A DNA stretch of 64,000 nucleotides from Misgurnus anguillicaudatus. Its lineage: Eukaryota > Chordata > Actinopteri > Cypriniformes > Cobitidae. The position numbers and the translations under genes are program-made. The stretch's first letter is position 1, and each line of letters begins with the position of its first letter. Of this stretch, positions 45,826 through 57,969 are shown one piece after another. The stretch lies in assembly GCF_027580225.2 (NCBI RefSeq), contig NC_073348.2:26678501-26742500 (forward strand). The letters are read 5' to 3'. Below the pieces are notes generated by a model that was not told the DNA's origin, made no database searches, and saw only the letters and a program-made list of their open reading frames with translations.

Positions 45826-47955
45826 GCAAACATGTATTTTGATTGGTAGCAATGGTGAAATGCCATTTCATGATAACACGTGCAACACATGCAATGTCAT
45901 TTTTTGCGGTAATAGGTTGTAATAAGCTTCCTGGTCATTTTAAAGGGCACATTTATAATAGATAAATGATACAAATCTCATGTGCCCAAAATGTCTCTGT
46001 AAAGTTTTAGTTTTAAATATCCCACAGATCATTTTTTATAGCATGTCCAAAATGCCCCTATTTCGGTGAGAGAAAAAGCAAGCTGGTTTCGTGTGTGTGT
46101 ACCTTTAAATGCAAATGAGCTACAGCTCTTCACTACCTTACCAAAAGAGACTGATTCCTGTGAATACAGTCTGAGACAATAGTACCCCACTATTGAGATA
46201 TGACAGCATAAAACTCACAGAGGGCGGACATGGTATTGCAAGATTGTCAGTCAGTGGCTGTGTGCGGGGCTTTATCAGTGTGACATCACATTGACTAAAG
46301 AATCAAAACAGCATGTCTAATGACACTGCTTTGGGTTAACAGGGATTAAAAAAAAGGATTGGGTGGATTTTGTCATTGTAGAATGGTTGTGTTCACACAC
46401 TGCCAACACACATTTATGTCCAAACACCTTGTAAAAGTGGATTTTGCATAATAGATGCCCTTAAAAGACTAAGATAATAACTGTTATTTAGTAACACTCA
46501 TCGTTCACCTAATTTCAAACACACTCTGGTCTTGGTCTGATTTAAAGGTAAATGTAAGACTACACAGACCCAAACACAACACAGAAACACTCTATTGTCT
46601 CCTGTGGCTTGCAAAGACATCTTCACCACACGCAGACATATTTCAATACTCCCAAACATGTGCTGACTGCTCAAACATTCACACTGCGGTGGCAGCCCGA
46701 GACCAACCTACACGACCAAGAGCCCTGCCAGAAATCTGACAGCATTAGGACTTCACTTGGCATTCACTCCCCTTCCCAGAAACATGATTACATAACCACA
46801 CATGGGACAGTGAATGGGAAAGTGGCCAAGGACACTGGTGGTCACGGTTTTTCCTACAGCATAAGGAATTCTTGCACAACAAAATATTTCCTTCTCCCTT
46901 TCATTTATTTCCTGTACTTTAGTGCCTTTGTGGGACATTGTTATTGCCTGATTGGCTGTTAATGATAGAGGGCTGACACATTAAGGAATGAATTTTTCTA
47001 CTTTACACTCAATATTTGAAAAGATAGCAATGGTTGCCACAGCCATGAGCCATCATGGGGAAACCACGAACGGAATTTGACAGTATACCTATTGGATCTA
47101 ATGAGCCATTGATGCCCCCCATACCCCCCCAACTGTGTCTGAATATCTCTGGAGGGGGAGGCACAGAGTTGAGAGTGTCTATCAGAAAGAGGGTGGTATG
47201 AGATTGTGAGCGTGCGTTTGAAGCAGACAGGTCTGCCTCTTGCTCAACGCGAGAGAGCTCAAGCTTTGAAGTCTGTTGTGTGAGCGCTCTACACACTTAC
47301 ACCCCTGCAGATGCACAAACTGTCAAGAGGTTTTGATTAAAGCCCCAGACTTCACCGTGTCAGCAGTATGTGGAGGCATCTCACAAACACACACGCTGAC
47401 TTGGGTACATACAAGTGCTATTGAAGTGCTGAATTCTTTCTCTCCTCAATATTGAGCACTGGAAGCCCAATTGTAACATTTCAACAGCTGTTTAACTTTT
47501 ATAATAACACACAGGGAAAAGAGTCAAGAGGAAATTGTGCTATTTAAAAGAAAGCAGGTAATATGTTTATGTAGTAGGGGGTAATTTGAGAAGCGCAGTT
47601 CAATTTAAATGTCAATTTTGAGATGGATAAACTGCAAATGAATCCTTTTTCAATTTAAAAAGGAATGTAAATTGTCTCTGAAGGGTGCCAGATTTGCAAT
47701 GATGTGCAGGTCCAATTATGCCAAACTTCTGTGCAAAGTCTTTGAAGCCCATACTGCTGAGAGCAATAAGCTGCTGTAAATTTTTGATGACATGGTCAAG
47801 GTGAAGTAAAGCTTTTCTTAACGCCAGCCAAAGCTCGACAGATTTACAGTGTTTTGGTGGACCGGATGCAGCTGAGGTTTCTTTCTTTGTTGTACTTGTT
47901 ACTGTCATTGATAAGCAACAATACACCAAAGCAAATTCCTTTGAATTTTTTTTTT
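45826..47955. other. Intronic sequence, nothing recognised
   Basis: Several open frames of 60-117 codons, none with splice support, domains or consistent bias. Confidence 0.45.
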
Positions 47956-47959
47956 AAAT

Positions 47960-48115
47960 ATGTACCCCAGCTGTCACTGGGGCGGTAGCCTTTCAAAAAG
48001 TACAGCTTTGGACCTAAAGATATCATATTGGTACCTCATATGTATATATTGGTATCAAATGTATACATATCTGTGAGTAATGGTACAAATAAGGACCTTT
48101 TAAACCCATAATATA
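47960..48115. repeat. GTACC-rich MITE, copy 3
   Basis: Contains tgtaccccagctgtcact, ttggtacctcatatgta and aatggtacaaataaggacc, matching the other two copies in word order. Confidence 0.6.
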
Positions 48116-48528
48116 CCTTGCAATAAAGTTGATTATGTTACCAATTGCATGGACTTAATACTGAATACTTTTATACTATATATGGTGTTAGTAAGTGTGT
48201 GCACTTACTAGTTTATTTTTTTAAATAAAAAGTTACATGAAAATGTAAACACTTTACATTAAGCAGCTAAGTCACCATCAAACTATGAGTTTATCAAACA
48301 GTAAACTATAGTGGAGTATGTTAAAGCACATAAAAAAACATATAATGTATACTTAAGGTAGCACGTCATAAAACATTGTTAAAGTCAAATGGACAGATAA
48401 AAGTATTTTTTTTTATATTCATTCACAGTATCTCCATTCAACACTGGCAACTAAAAGACGTGAATGGCACGTGAAGTGCTTTATATAGTGCAATAACATT
48501 GTGCGTAATCATAAAAATAATATCTCAC

Positions 48529-48724
48529 CAGCATTTCTTAGTTTACGATTCCTGAACACCGAAATGATGACTAACAGGTTAACCAAAACATCCACCACAG
48601 TAGTAAAGATCAGCACGCTGGCCAGCACCGCGACCGCCCAGGCGGGGCGCGCGCTCGAGCCCAACGCGCGACCGACGTGCCCCAATTCTGTGCTGTTCTT
48701 CAGGACGGCGGTGTGCTCCGGCAT
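48529..48724 (-). CDS. mtnr1b: Melatonin receptor type 1B-like, exon 1 (N-terminus and TM1)
   Basis: Encodes residues 1-65: an extracellular N-terminus MPEHTAVLKNSTELGHVG with one N-glycosylation site (NST at 10-12), then TM1 and NRKLRNA at the start of the first intracellular loop. ATG 48724 is chosen because it gives an N-terminus of normal length; the frame extends upstream without another ATG nearby. The donor gctg|gtgaga leaves phase 1 and pairs with the exon-2 acceptor at 31890; fish melatonin receptor genes classically have this single intron after the first loop. TM1 reads VVDVLVNLLVII. Residue 48 is valine (codon gtt), where the family has glycine before the conserved Asn49 (position 1.50). 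The 16.6-kb intron between the exons holds at least eight mobile elements. Confidence 0.95.
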
Positions 48725-49330
48725 TCCGGTTTTCAAAACGTATTCACAAAACCTGTGGACATGAACAGCACATCAAGCTAACTCAAACGGACTTCACATA
48801 TTAAAGAAGACGCGCACGTGTTGGAATATAGGTATCAAATGATCACTAGGTTTGGTACTGTATGATGCATACTTGTAAAAGGCGTCCGAAGTTTGAAACA
48901 GTTGGTGAACAACGAGTCCTTGTTGCCTTTGCGCGCCTGGCATCACTCCTCTCTCCAAAGACACGAGATGGATCCCATCCCAACATCTTCTCAGCCTCCC
49001 AAACTCATTTCTGTGTAGTTTATGTCCTAGCCAGAAGGTCTGCCTTTTCTTTCGTTCACCGTAAAACTGTTACGGAACAGGACGAACCTGGCGCCGAATT
49101 GTCCCATGGCGACCCTCTCCAAGTTAACGCAGCTGCTCTGAATTTTAAATCCAATGTCGTATCGGAAGGAAATTCGGCAATATGATTGGCTCCAGCTTAA
49201 AAGTGAGACAAATGACGGTGGGAGTTGTCAACAACGTGTGTGCGCTAAGAACGCGCTCGTACTACAAAGACGCGCACGGTGCGCAGAGGTTATACAGAAG
49301 GGACGTGGTTACACTTCACGTGTTATTGTC
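48725..49330 (-). promoter_or_regulatory. Probable mtnr1b 5' region, CpG-rich, with E-box
   Basis: Sequence upstream of exon 1 is much richer in CpG (gcgcgcctgg, cgcgcacggtgcgc) than the intron. A perfect CACGTG lies at 48815-48820, about 90 bases before the ATG. E-boxes of this type bind CLOCK-type factors, which fits a rhythmically expressed receptor, but binding here is inference. No TATA box in a convincing position. Confidence 0.35.
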
Positions 49331-50765
49331 ACTGGAGAACCAGTAGGGGGGATTTAGGGTATCTGTGACATTGTTTGCTCTGTTCAGTCAAGATTGTTTA
49401 ATCAAGGTTGTATATTGTGATTATCTGTAACATTTCCAAAAGCCTTGTATTTGGAAACTACTGCCTTTACAAAAATGACTCGTGATTTAACTAACCATTG
49501 CTTTTTGTATTTCTAATAGTAATATTAAAAATATAACAAATTGACCATGGTCTCACTATAGCCTACTGTACTGTAGAAACCATAACCATGATATTTGTAG
49601 TGAAACAAATAGTAGCCTAATTATGTAATATATGCCATCAATCCAAAATGGTTTCCAAACTTTTAGTGTAATAAAAACCATGGTTATTTTCCTAAGGGTG
49701 TGCCAGTAAACTAATAGGTTATCTTATCCAGACAATAGATCCTGTTTCACGTTAAAGGTACGGCGCGCACAGTGTGTGATTCCAATTGATTCCCACGTGT
49801 TGCTTCAACAATTGGTTGTTTAAAGCAGCAGGTTTCCAAGCGCACACTGCGCCTATCATCCCACAATACCATTTCTCTCTGTTTGTTTTTCTTTTTCATC
49901 GATTTGAAAAAATAACTAGCCTACTTTCCACGTGTGCACATCTAGTGCGCCCCTGGTAGCCAGAACTAACGAATGGGATGCAGTTAGATGTGGGTGAACA
50001 CTGTCACATTGGTTTAATAATTAATGTTTTCTTATCTCCATCTCAAGAACACACTGAAATGGAAATGGTTGCATAAGATGTTTGAAAAAAGAATGAATTA
50101 ATAAAATAAGCCCCACAATGGCCTTTGATGGTGCATCCTTTGTTCCATAAGTCTATGTCTTTATGATATATTATACTCAACTTGTGTGTAACAAATGGTA
50201 TAAATATGAGACACTATCATCCTGAAATTGGAAATAATTTAGACAAGTAAATTTTTTTGTAAAATATAGAAATGTTTTAGATTTGCACATTTTCTAAATA
50301 ATAAATCAAATACAGCCAAATTTGTGACTATGACAATGTTAAAAAAGCTATTATTTTATTTGCAAAAAAACATGCAAAAACATTTCAGAAATCTTTCCAT
50401 GAATACGTTTATTTGAGTAAATCAACCCTATTTATATGAGTAAAATGATATTGAAGGGAAATGTATGTAATTATTCCACTAGAGCCGAAGATTCTTACCC
50501 ACTTGAGTCTGTTGGAAAATATCCTCAGGGTATTTTTCTTCATTCACAACAATGCACCACAAACACTTCGAAATGTGACAGCTTGCCAAGAGGTAATTTC
50601 AAATAAAATGTGGGAAAACTGAACGAAACTGGATGTGATGGAATCGTGTTCAAATTCTGATAGGCTTTGAAAATGCAAAAAGCAGACAGGCGTAATGTGT
50701 GTTATACATGCCATGTTTTATATAATCCATATATGGTTTTCCTGCAAACTTGAATAATCTGGATC
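49331..50765. other. No gene seen
   Basis: AT-rich sequence upstream of mtnr1b; only short open frames. Confidence 0.5.
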
Positions 50766-50767
50766 AA

Positions 50768-53050
50768 GGGCGTAGGAACCGGGGGGGATGGAGGGCACGT
50801 GTCCCCTGCAATATTGGAGACAGTCACATTTGTCCCCCCCCAAAAAAAAATTTATACTGCGGGGGAGAAAAATATTTGACTCTCATGCTTTTATTTTGAA
50901 AGCGCAACACAGTGTCTTGTCACCGGCCCGCTCCGCTCCCTCAACGGCTAGTGGGTAGAGATGCGCGGTTGGCGGTTACAGCCGCGGACTCCGCGGATAA
51001 ACCGCGGATCGGGCGGATGATGTGACGAAAAATAATATTTTAATTAAATTCGGGTGGGTGGCGGATCGACAGCTTGTTATTAGCTTTGTCCTTCAAAGCA
51101 TGCGACCTTAAAGGTGAGCACTATGTCTATCAAGGTGGCAGGCTCAGAAGTTCGCGAAGAGAACTGAAATGAGACGGTCTAGCCTTCTGAGGACCCATAA
51201 TTTGGGTCACCTGTTGCACGCACCCCCAGTAGCGCCCATCGCGCCAGTCAGCAATAAACAGCGGAGACATTTCTGACTTATTAAAATAAATATGTAATCA
51301 GAAAAATATGAATTTATTTTAGAAAATATGACACATTGATGTAGATTAAACTATTCAACAGTATATCAAATAATCAACCTTAGAAATATACGCAACATAA
51401 ACTGAATAATATTAACACAAAACATAACTTATAATACTAAAACAGTGACAAGAAAAAGTTTTCTAAATACACTTTTATATAATAAAGGTTTTAATTGTTT
51501 GGGATAGCCTCGGCTGTTAAGGATCCATTCGTTCTATCATTAACAGCGCGGAGAAATGAGGACGCATTTTGACACAGCTCTTATCAACGCCGGCGAAGGA
51601 GGTACGTGGCAAACTCAAAAAAAAATGAGATTTAAAAACAAAGGAAATAAAAGGTCAGAAAAGGGTTGCCTGGAATAAGTTTTACAAAGTGGTGAATCAG
51701 GATGACACCAGTGCAGACTATGTAATTTGTGCGTTTAATTTAGGCTATTTATTTATTTATTTTTGTCTCATGTCATGGGCGCCGATCGGAGACTGGTCTT
51801 TATGATTTAAAAAGAAAGCATTTAAGTGAACAGTAGGCCTACTAAACGAACTTGAAGCAAAAATAAATTTCAGCAAATGCAAACTTCAATCAAACATAGT
51901 AAGAGGTGAAGTATAGCTTTAGCCTACAGAAATGCTTATTGCATTAATTTTTAAATGTGTGCGAGGTCCGTGCACGCCCTCCGCTAGCAACAAGCGGCTA
52001 AACAAGCATTAAATATTAATGACGTTGAGTTTATTGTTTTATTAATTTATATTCACAAAACTTATCAACAAAACATCGATTAAAATTAAGAGACAAATTA
52101 TCTGAAACGAAATTCATTTTTAAAGTAGAAAACAAAACTTAAATTAAACTCGAAAATAATGTCTGACCCATTACAATTCTCCCGTCATATTGGCCTTTAT
52201 AACGCCCTATATGGCGTTTAAAATTACAGTCTATCTTTCGTAATAAGCTAACTAAATTTAAACAAAACATAAACACATTACAACAATATTCAAACCCAAC
52301 AATACTCAAACATAAATATAAAATAGACATTATCTATGATGATCCATGTTAAAACAATCCGATATAGCGTGTATAATAGCTGGGTGGTAGATGTTTACTA
52401 TTTATACCTCCATTTACCTGAATAAAATTATTTTTACTTTGAAAATGATGCGCTGTCACGTTAACATCAGCTGTTCGTTTACATAAGACTCCATCTACAT
52501 TTACACTCAGCGCAACGTCTGAGTTCTCAAACTAAAACAGGGTATCCAGCATTGACGAACGAATCCATTTATGAGGGTCGAAAACGGTGATGTAGTGTAG
52601 ATGAAAGGCGTAAACGTAGCAAAAGTAACGCTTTTTAAAGGATAAACGCATTAATGTAAACATAGCCTGAGTTCACACACTGCTTATATTCTAGGGCTTT
52701 CTAGTCTCGTGGCTGTCATCAGCAGCGGCTGTCATCAGCAGCGCCTTGCATCGCCCAGTCAGCGGATGGCGGGCGGGTGCGGTTTTGAAAACTGGTCAGA
52801 AACGTTGGTGCGGATGGATGGCGGACGGATGATGAGTTTTGTGATGCGGTTGCGGATGAAATAATAGCCCATCCGCGCATCTCTACTAGTGGGGTCTGAA
52901 GCTGGTGACAGGTCGTCAGAGGTTAAGATGAAAAGACAACTGCATCAGTTTAAGTGATTTCTTTATCACGGGGAAGAAGAAAGGAATGTGAGTTTGTAAT
53001 AATTTTGTACAGGAGGATAATTATATTTTCTGTCTAACGTTAGACCATGG
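50768..53050 (+). mobile_element. Outer DNA element, interrupted by a hAT insertion
   Basis: Left part begins gggcgtaggaaccgggg with a C-run (gtccccccccaa). After the inserted hAT it continues with ggtcgtcagaggttaagatg and a start MKRQLHQFK at about 52928 that stops at once. One frame over it reads SDFFITGKKKG, so the frame is shifted. That peptide style resembles the N-terminus of hAT-like or ZMYM-type transposon proteins. The right end is not found. Confidence 0.4.
50956..52885. mobile_element. Non-autonomous hAT transposon, 1930 bp
   Basis: Terminal inverted repeats tagagatgcgcgg at both ends and an exact 8-bp target duplication ctagtggg (50948-50955 and 52886-52893), both typical of hAT elements. 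The ends also carry clustered gcggat/atccgc words. Inside there is no transposase frame of useful length; the largest open frame is 63 codons. Confidence 0.93.
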
Positions 53051-54505
53051 ATTAAAGTTCTCCATCGCACGACGGATTAACGTCAATTGCAAAATTCTTA
53101 AATTCACTTTTTATAAAGACGACTTGTATTCAAAGCCTGGAGTGGAGCCAAAGCAAGTTCTTTTCTTTAACGTTACTGTAATCACTTCGCTCAGGATCCA
53201 CTCCGGGTTTTCTGACTGTGTAAAGCTGAGGTAAAACTTTAAGCATGGACAGGTCTCCCATTTCTGTTCCTGGAGGGCAGAAATCAGTCTCAACCCCAAT
53301 CAAACACATCTGAACCTGCTAATATCACAGGGCTGACAACGTTTGAGTTTATCTTGGAGTGAGATTTAATGGGGGGAGAGGGTGTTTGAGGGTTTATAGA
53401 GGGTTGGCATCTTGGGGTGGTTATTAAATTATTTATTACAATTATATTTCACTAATTGATTATTAAATAATAAAATCATTATGTGTGATCTTTACTAAAA
53501 TAACCATTTGCCAAACAACTTATTTGATAACAGTGTGGATTTTTTGCTCTTTCTCTATTGAATTGTTGCAAAAAAGGTTTGCATTACAAATGCAATTACA
53601 TTTTTTAAATTAAATTGAATTAAAAGCTTTTACTGAGTTTAAAGTCTGTTATCATTTTTTATCCCATCAAAGTTCTTAAAAGTCTAATAAGTGGTCTCTG
53701 TAAAATTTATATTGATTGGCGCTAATTACAATACACCAAACCTATGAGTACTAAAAACTAAAAGTATTCAGATTTCATACAATAATCTTTTCAGATTTAG
53801 AAGTTCAATTTTAGTCAGCTCCTCTGACAGTATCTATGTCTATTACCACAGAATCATTGTACAGGTAGGTATACAGGTACTACTCAGCACTATGGCATGA
53901 ATGCTGTCAATAAAGCTTTTGTTAAACCTTAAACATTCCTTTAAAGTGGTCAGGTCTGCATAACATCTAATCATTTGCAGAATAAAAGTTTTTCTTTACA
54001 TCATATATGTGTGTGTACTATGGATAATATAAATACACACACATACATGTATTATATATTTAATGTGGCACTTCCTCCTCACAGCAGCAGTATGTGCATT
54101 GGTGAAAGATGGATACAGTTAACACTCATTTATACATCACTCATTATATTATCAAAAATAGTGACAATAATCCAAATTCAGAAAAAAACTGTCACAATCT
54201 TATAAGATCGGTAAAATTGCACATTTGCATCAGGCTTAAAAAACAAACCTCACCCGGATTGAATCAAGAGCGTATCGGTGACGTAATAACTGTGACGCGC
54301 ATGTAAAAAATAAAATATTAAAATAATAAAGATATTTTTATTTTTGTACAAATATTACCTCCAACAAAAAGTATGGGATTTTGAGTGAAAAGCTTTAATA
54401 AACAAATCTACATTAACGTACTGGTTTATTTTGCAGAAATATGACAGTAATACCACACAGTATCAAAACAATATTACAGGGCTAGTCAACTGGCGGCCCG
54501 CTGTT
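53051..54505. other. No gene; short repeat fragment at about 53250-53330
   Basis: cctggagggcagaaatcag followed by accccaatcaaacacatctg resembles part of a common fish interspersed repeat. The remainder is AT-rich with no feature. Confidence 0.4.
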
Positions 54506-54509
54506 CACC

Positions 54510-54765
54510 TTTGGCCGTTTCTTTCTCAATCGGAAGGCTGCAGCCTCCGGAGGTCGCATATGCAGACTGCATACTTCATCAAGATTAAGTTAACTGAGCA
54601 TTACATTCACAAATCATAAGCATATTACAACAATTTACGATTAACTAAGAATAATAGTCAACTTTATAATTGTTAAAATTCTGAAATAAGACTTAATCAT
54701 TAATGTATGCAGCCTGGAAATGCGACCTCCGGAGGCTGCAGCCTTATTGAGAAACGGCCATAGTC
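54510..54765. mobile_element. MITE with ~40-bp inverted repeats
   Basis: Left arm tggccgtttctttctcaatc..ggctgcagcctccggaggtc and right arm gacctccggaggctgcagcc..attgagaaacggcca. AT-rich unstructured centre of about 170 bp. Confidence 0.88.
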
Positions 54766-56160
54766 TGATTTAAATTCAGCGTGGTTATTTTTACCTTACC
54801 ACTGTACAAGACAACACAGAAAGGGGCTGTGTGGGGTGCCAACCATCTGCGGGTGCGTAATTATTTGATCCAATTCGAGCTTTGGATGCATTAAAGAAAA
54901 TAAACTTATGCGACTACACCGCATGTGACGTGGCGACCGGAAGTGATGTATTTCAGTGTGTTCCAATCAAAACTGTGTGCAAAGTTAAAATTATTAATTA
55001 TTGTTTGTTTTACTTTATCAGTAACACTCGAATACTCTAATTACTGGTAAGTAAATTATTAACTATATATTCGTAGATGAAAGGTTCTCTCCTATGACAG
55101 ATTTACGAATAAACTACATTTTCTTTACGACTGCCACTAGGGGGCGAACTCCCGACATTTATATCTGTTTAATGTACAATGGAAAGGCTGTTTAGCATAT
55201 CTATAAAATATTAAAAAAAGAAAACATGTAGTGCAATTTTAGTCATTAGGGGAAGACTGGCTATATGTTGTGAGTACTTGACATGTAACAATTAATGAAA
55301 GTAAACAGTTATGAACAAAATATGTTTAGGAGTGTTGATCTCTTACACTTTTACTATTAACATTTGGCTCTTACATGTTAAACTGCAATTGTTTTTAAAA
55401 TATTAATAAAGAAAATATGAGTTTTCAGTAATTAAAAGGCTTTCAAATTTCAATTTTTTTTTGAAAATGCATGTTTTAATATGTTTTTTTTTTTTAAATA
55501 AACTATAACAAAAGTAACAAAAATGACAACACCACACACATATATGGTAAAAGTAAAAAATATATCAAAAGTAAAAATAGGGGTAAAGGTTTGGCCTGCG
55601 TCATATTTATAATTTTAAAATCTGGCCCCTGAAGAAAAGTAGTTGAAGACCCCTGCAATATTACATACAGAATTTTGTGGTAAAACGACACACACACACA
55701 CAAAAAAATCAACCAGACCAGACAACTTCCACACCACATTCGTGTGAAAGTTAAAATAATTAACAAATGATGTTTTTGAAAACTTTTCATTATTTATAAC
55801 TGTGTTAAAGAAGTTCAAAAAAGTTTAAAGATCTTTGCACAGTTAATTTGCATCCCCCTCATGTGCTGCGCCCCACACAGCATATCCCCATATCGATTCA
55901 AAACTAAGTTACTCTGCCCACCAAAGCATGTAGAAGAAACTATTTCAGAAAAAAACATTTGCCGATTATAACAAAATACTTGTTTATTTTGAATGTGGTC
56001 GCTCAGGAATGGACTCCAGATTGCAGTCCTCATCTATGTCAGCTGAAGCCCTTTTTACATCACGAGAAGAAAACACACACAGCAAAAAAAGATTTTAGTT
56101 TGAGTCAAAAGTTAGAGACATACAACTATTTGTATTAGAAACTATGATGTAATATACATG
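54766..56160. other. No clear gene; possible terminal exon at 55984-56041 (minus)
   Basis: On the minus strand gggcttcag|ctgac opens a short frame DIDEDCNLESIPERPHSK ending in TAA at 55984. It is acidic and could be the last exon of a gene starting at about 56.7 kb, but no middle exon was found. Confidence 0.25.
55131..55149 (+). promoter_or_regulatory. CTCF-like binding site
   Basis: ctgccactagggggcgaac matches the CTCF core consensus YDRCCASYAGRKGGCRS at all positions but the last. It stands alone in AT-rich DNA, outside any recognised repeat. Confidence 0.5.

Positions 56161-56163
<3 letters not shown>

Positions 56164-56236
<73 letters not shown>
56164..56236. repeat. (TA)n microsatellite, about 36 units
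   Basis: Uninterrupted tatata tract. The minus-strand 'IYIYIY' frame over it is meaningless. Confidence 0.97.
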
Positions 56237-56240
<4 letters not shown>

Positions 56241-56509
56241 CAAATGCCTTATGTTTGCTATATAATGTATGCTTATAATGCTCAGCATTGCTGATAATAC
56301 TCATATTTCTCCCACATATCTTATTTTCTTGTTTTTAGTTTTTTTGTTCTATCCATCAGATTCAAATCACTATAAACATGTGCATTTACATAACATGTCA
56401 TGGAAAAATGAACACATGTAAATCTAGTGTCTTAGTCATTTATTTTACAATCAAAAACAGCAAACATGAAACAAAAACTGTAAATGCATGATGAACATAA
56501 CAAGACAAA

Positions 56510-57200
56510 CTTACTGTATCTGAGCAGCAGCTCCACTGCTCAATGCATCTCTGGTGACGCGTCTTTATTTTGATACTGTCTGGTCTTTTTGCACCTCGCT
56601 CGTGCTCCTCATCACCTTCTCCAAAACAAAAAAGTAATCTGCAATCGACGATCCAAAACGGAGATATTTATATCTAAACCTTATCGTTTCTTTAAGCTCT
56701 GTATAACTAGCCATAGCCGCTAGCATAACAGCATTTGGTTGCGCAAGCGTACGTGTGTTTGCGCAGATCTGCGCAGACGCACATTTTACCGACACAAACC
56801 AATCAAACTGAATCCTTGTAATCGTTTATGATTGGTTACTATCCCCATCAATCAAAACTTTGTTGGCTAGGCATTGGGTGGCTTTATTTTGGCTTCATCC
56901 AGTCAACACCCAAGGAACGCTAAATGACAGCTCGCTTACCCAATGATGCTCTCCCTGGGCATTTTAAATTCTCAAACCTTACATGATTGGACAAAACAGA
57001 AAAAGGCGGTGTCATTTTTTTCGGGGAAGAAAATAACGGAGTAGAAAAAGATGACTTTACAAGAATCGATATTTCATTGAAAATGAAAATTTGTTTTAAT
57101 TGAAAATGAACATGATCGATCATACTAACCAGAAGCGCGCATGTAAACAAAGGCGGATCTTTTGGGATTTGTCCCTATTTTTCGTTGTTTTGGATTAAAA
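56510..57200 (-). promoter_or_regulatory. Promoter-like region with a possible first exon
   Basis: At 56735-56785 the sequence has ttgcgcaagcgtacg and ttgcgcagatctgcgcagacg, palindromic GCGCA words like NRF1 sites. Downstream on the minus strand a 49-codon frame MASYTELKETIRFRYKY starts at 56714 and ends before a donor aca|gtaagt at 56512. Either the frame is a short upstream ORF or the exon is 5' UTR. CpG content is above the surroundings. Confidence 0.3.
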
Positions 57201-57544
57201 TTGCGGGATGCATTTTAAAGAGTGGACACTTACTGGTGTTGAGATGATATGTAAGTATTGTCCATATTAATATGCGGTCCGTCTGCATTTCATTTAATCC
57301 TTTCCACTCCAGTGTATTATGAAAAAACAAGATATGAACATGAAGGACAGAAACCCATAGATGGCCTACGCCCTTATGGCCCGCCCACGGGCCTGTGCCG
57401 GGTACGTTTAAATAATTGTGAATGAATAGTTTCGTAGTTAACTATTTATGCTGTGAGCATTTATTTTTGGTTTTTTAAAGTGTGTCTGACACATGGATGG
57501 TTGTCTCTGGGCAAAATATTTCCCGGCTATCCACTGACTTAACA

Positions 57545-57790
57545 ACCCAGCGGGCATTTGATGTCAATTTAACATCAATTTGACATCAAACATCGACGTC
57601 AAAATTACGTCACAGAATAGGTCAAAAATGAAAGTCATTTTGACGTCAAAGTGTTGATGTCAATTTGATGTCAAGATTTTGACCTCTGCTGATGTCATTT
57701 TGATGTCAATTCTACATCTATTTGACATCAGGATGTTACAATGTTGATGTCATTTTAATGCTATTTTGATATCCCAGCCGGCATTTCAAC
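57545..57790. repeat. TGATGTCA-rich minisatellite-like repeat
   Basis: About fifteen tgatgtcaa/ttgacatca/tgacgtca words in both orientations between cagcgggcattt and cagccggcattt, which bracket it as near-identical ends. Known in style from fish genomes. Confidence 0.75.
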
Positions 57791-57969
57791 ATTGATTCAC
57801 CATTGAAATGTATCTTTTATGGATAAAAACACACTCTTACAAACAGTTACCACGTAGTAGAGCAAAAGTGGAATATTCCAAATCTAGAATAAAATCATAA
57901 AATACAAAAACAAAAACATGTTTAAAAGTCATTTTATTTACTACTGCAAATATGAATTTTGTTGTTGGT

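Noticed and set aside
56095..56304. 69-codon minus-strand ORF
   Set aside because: Reads through the (TA)n microsatellite.
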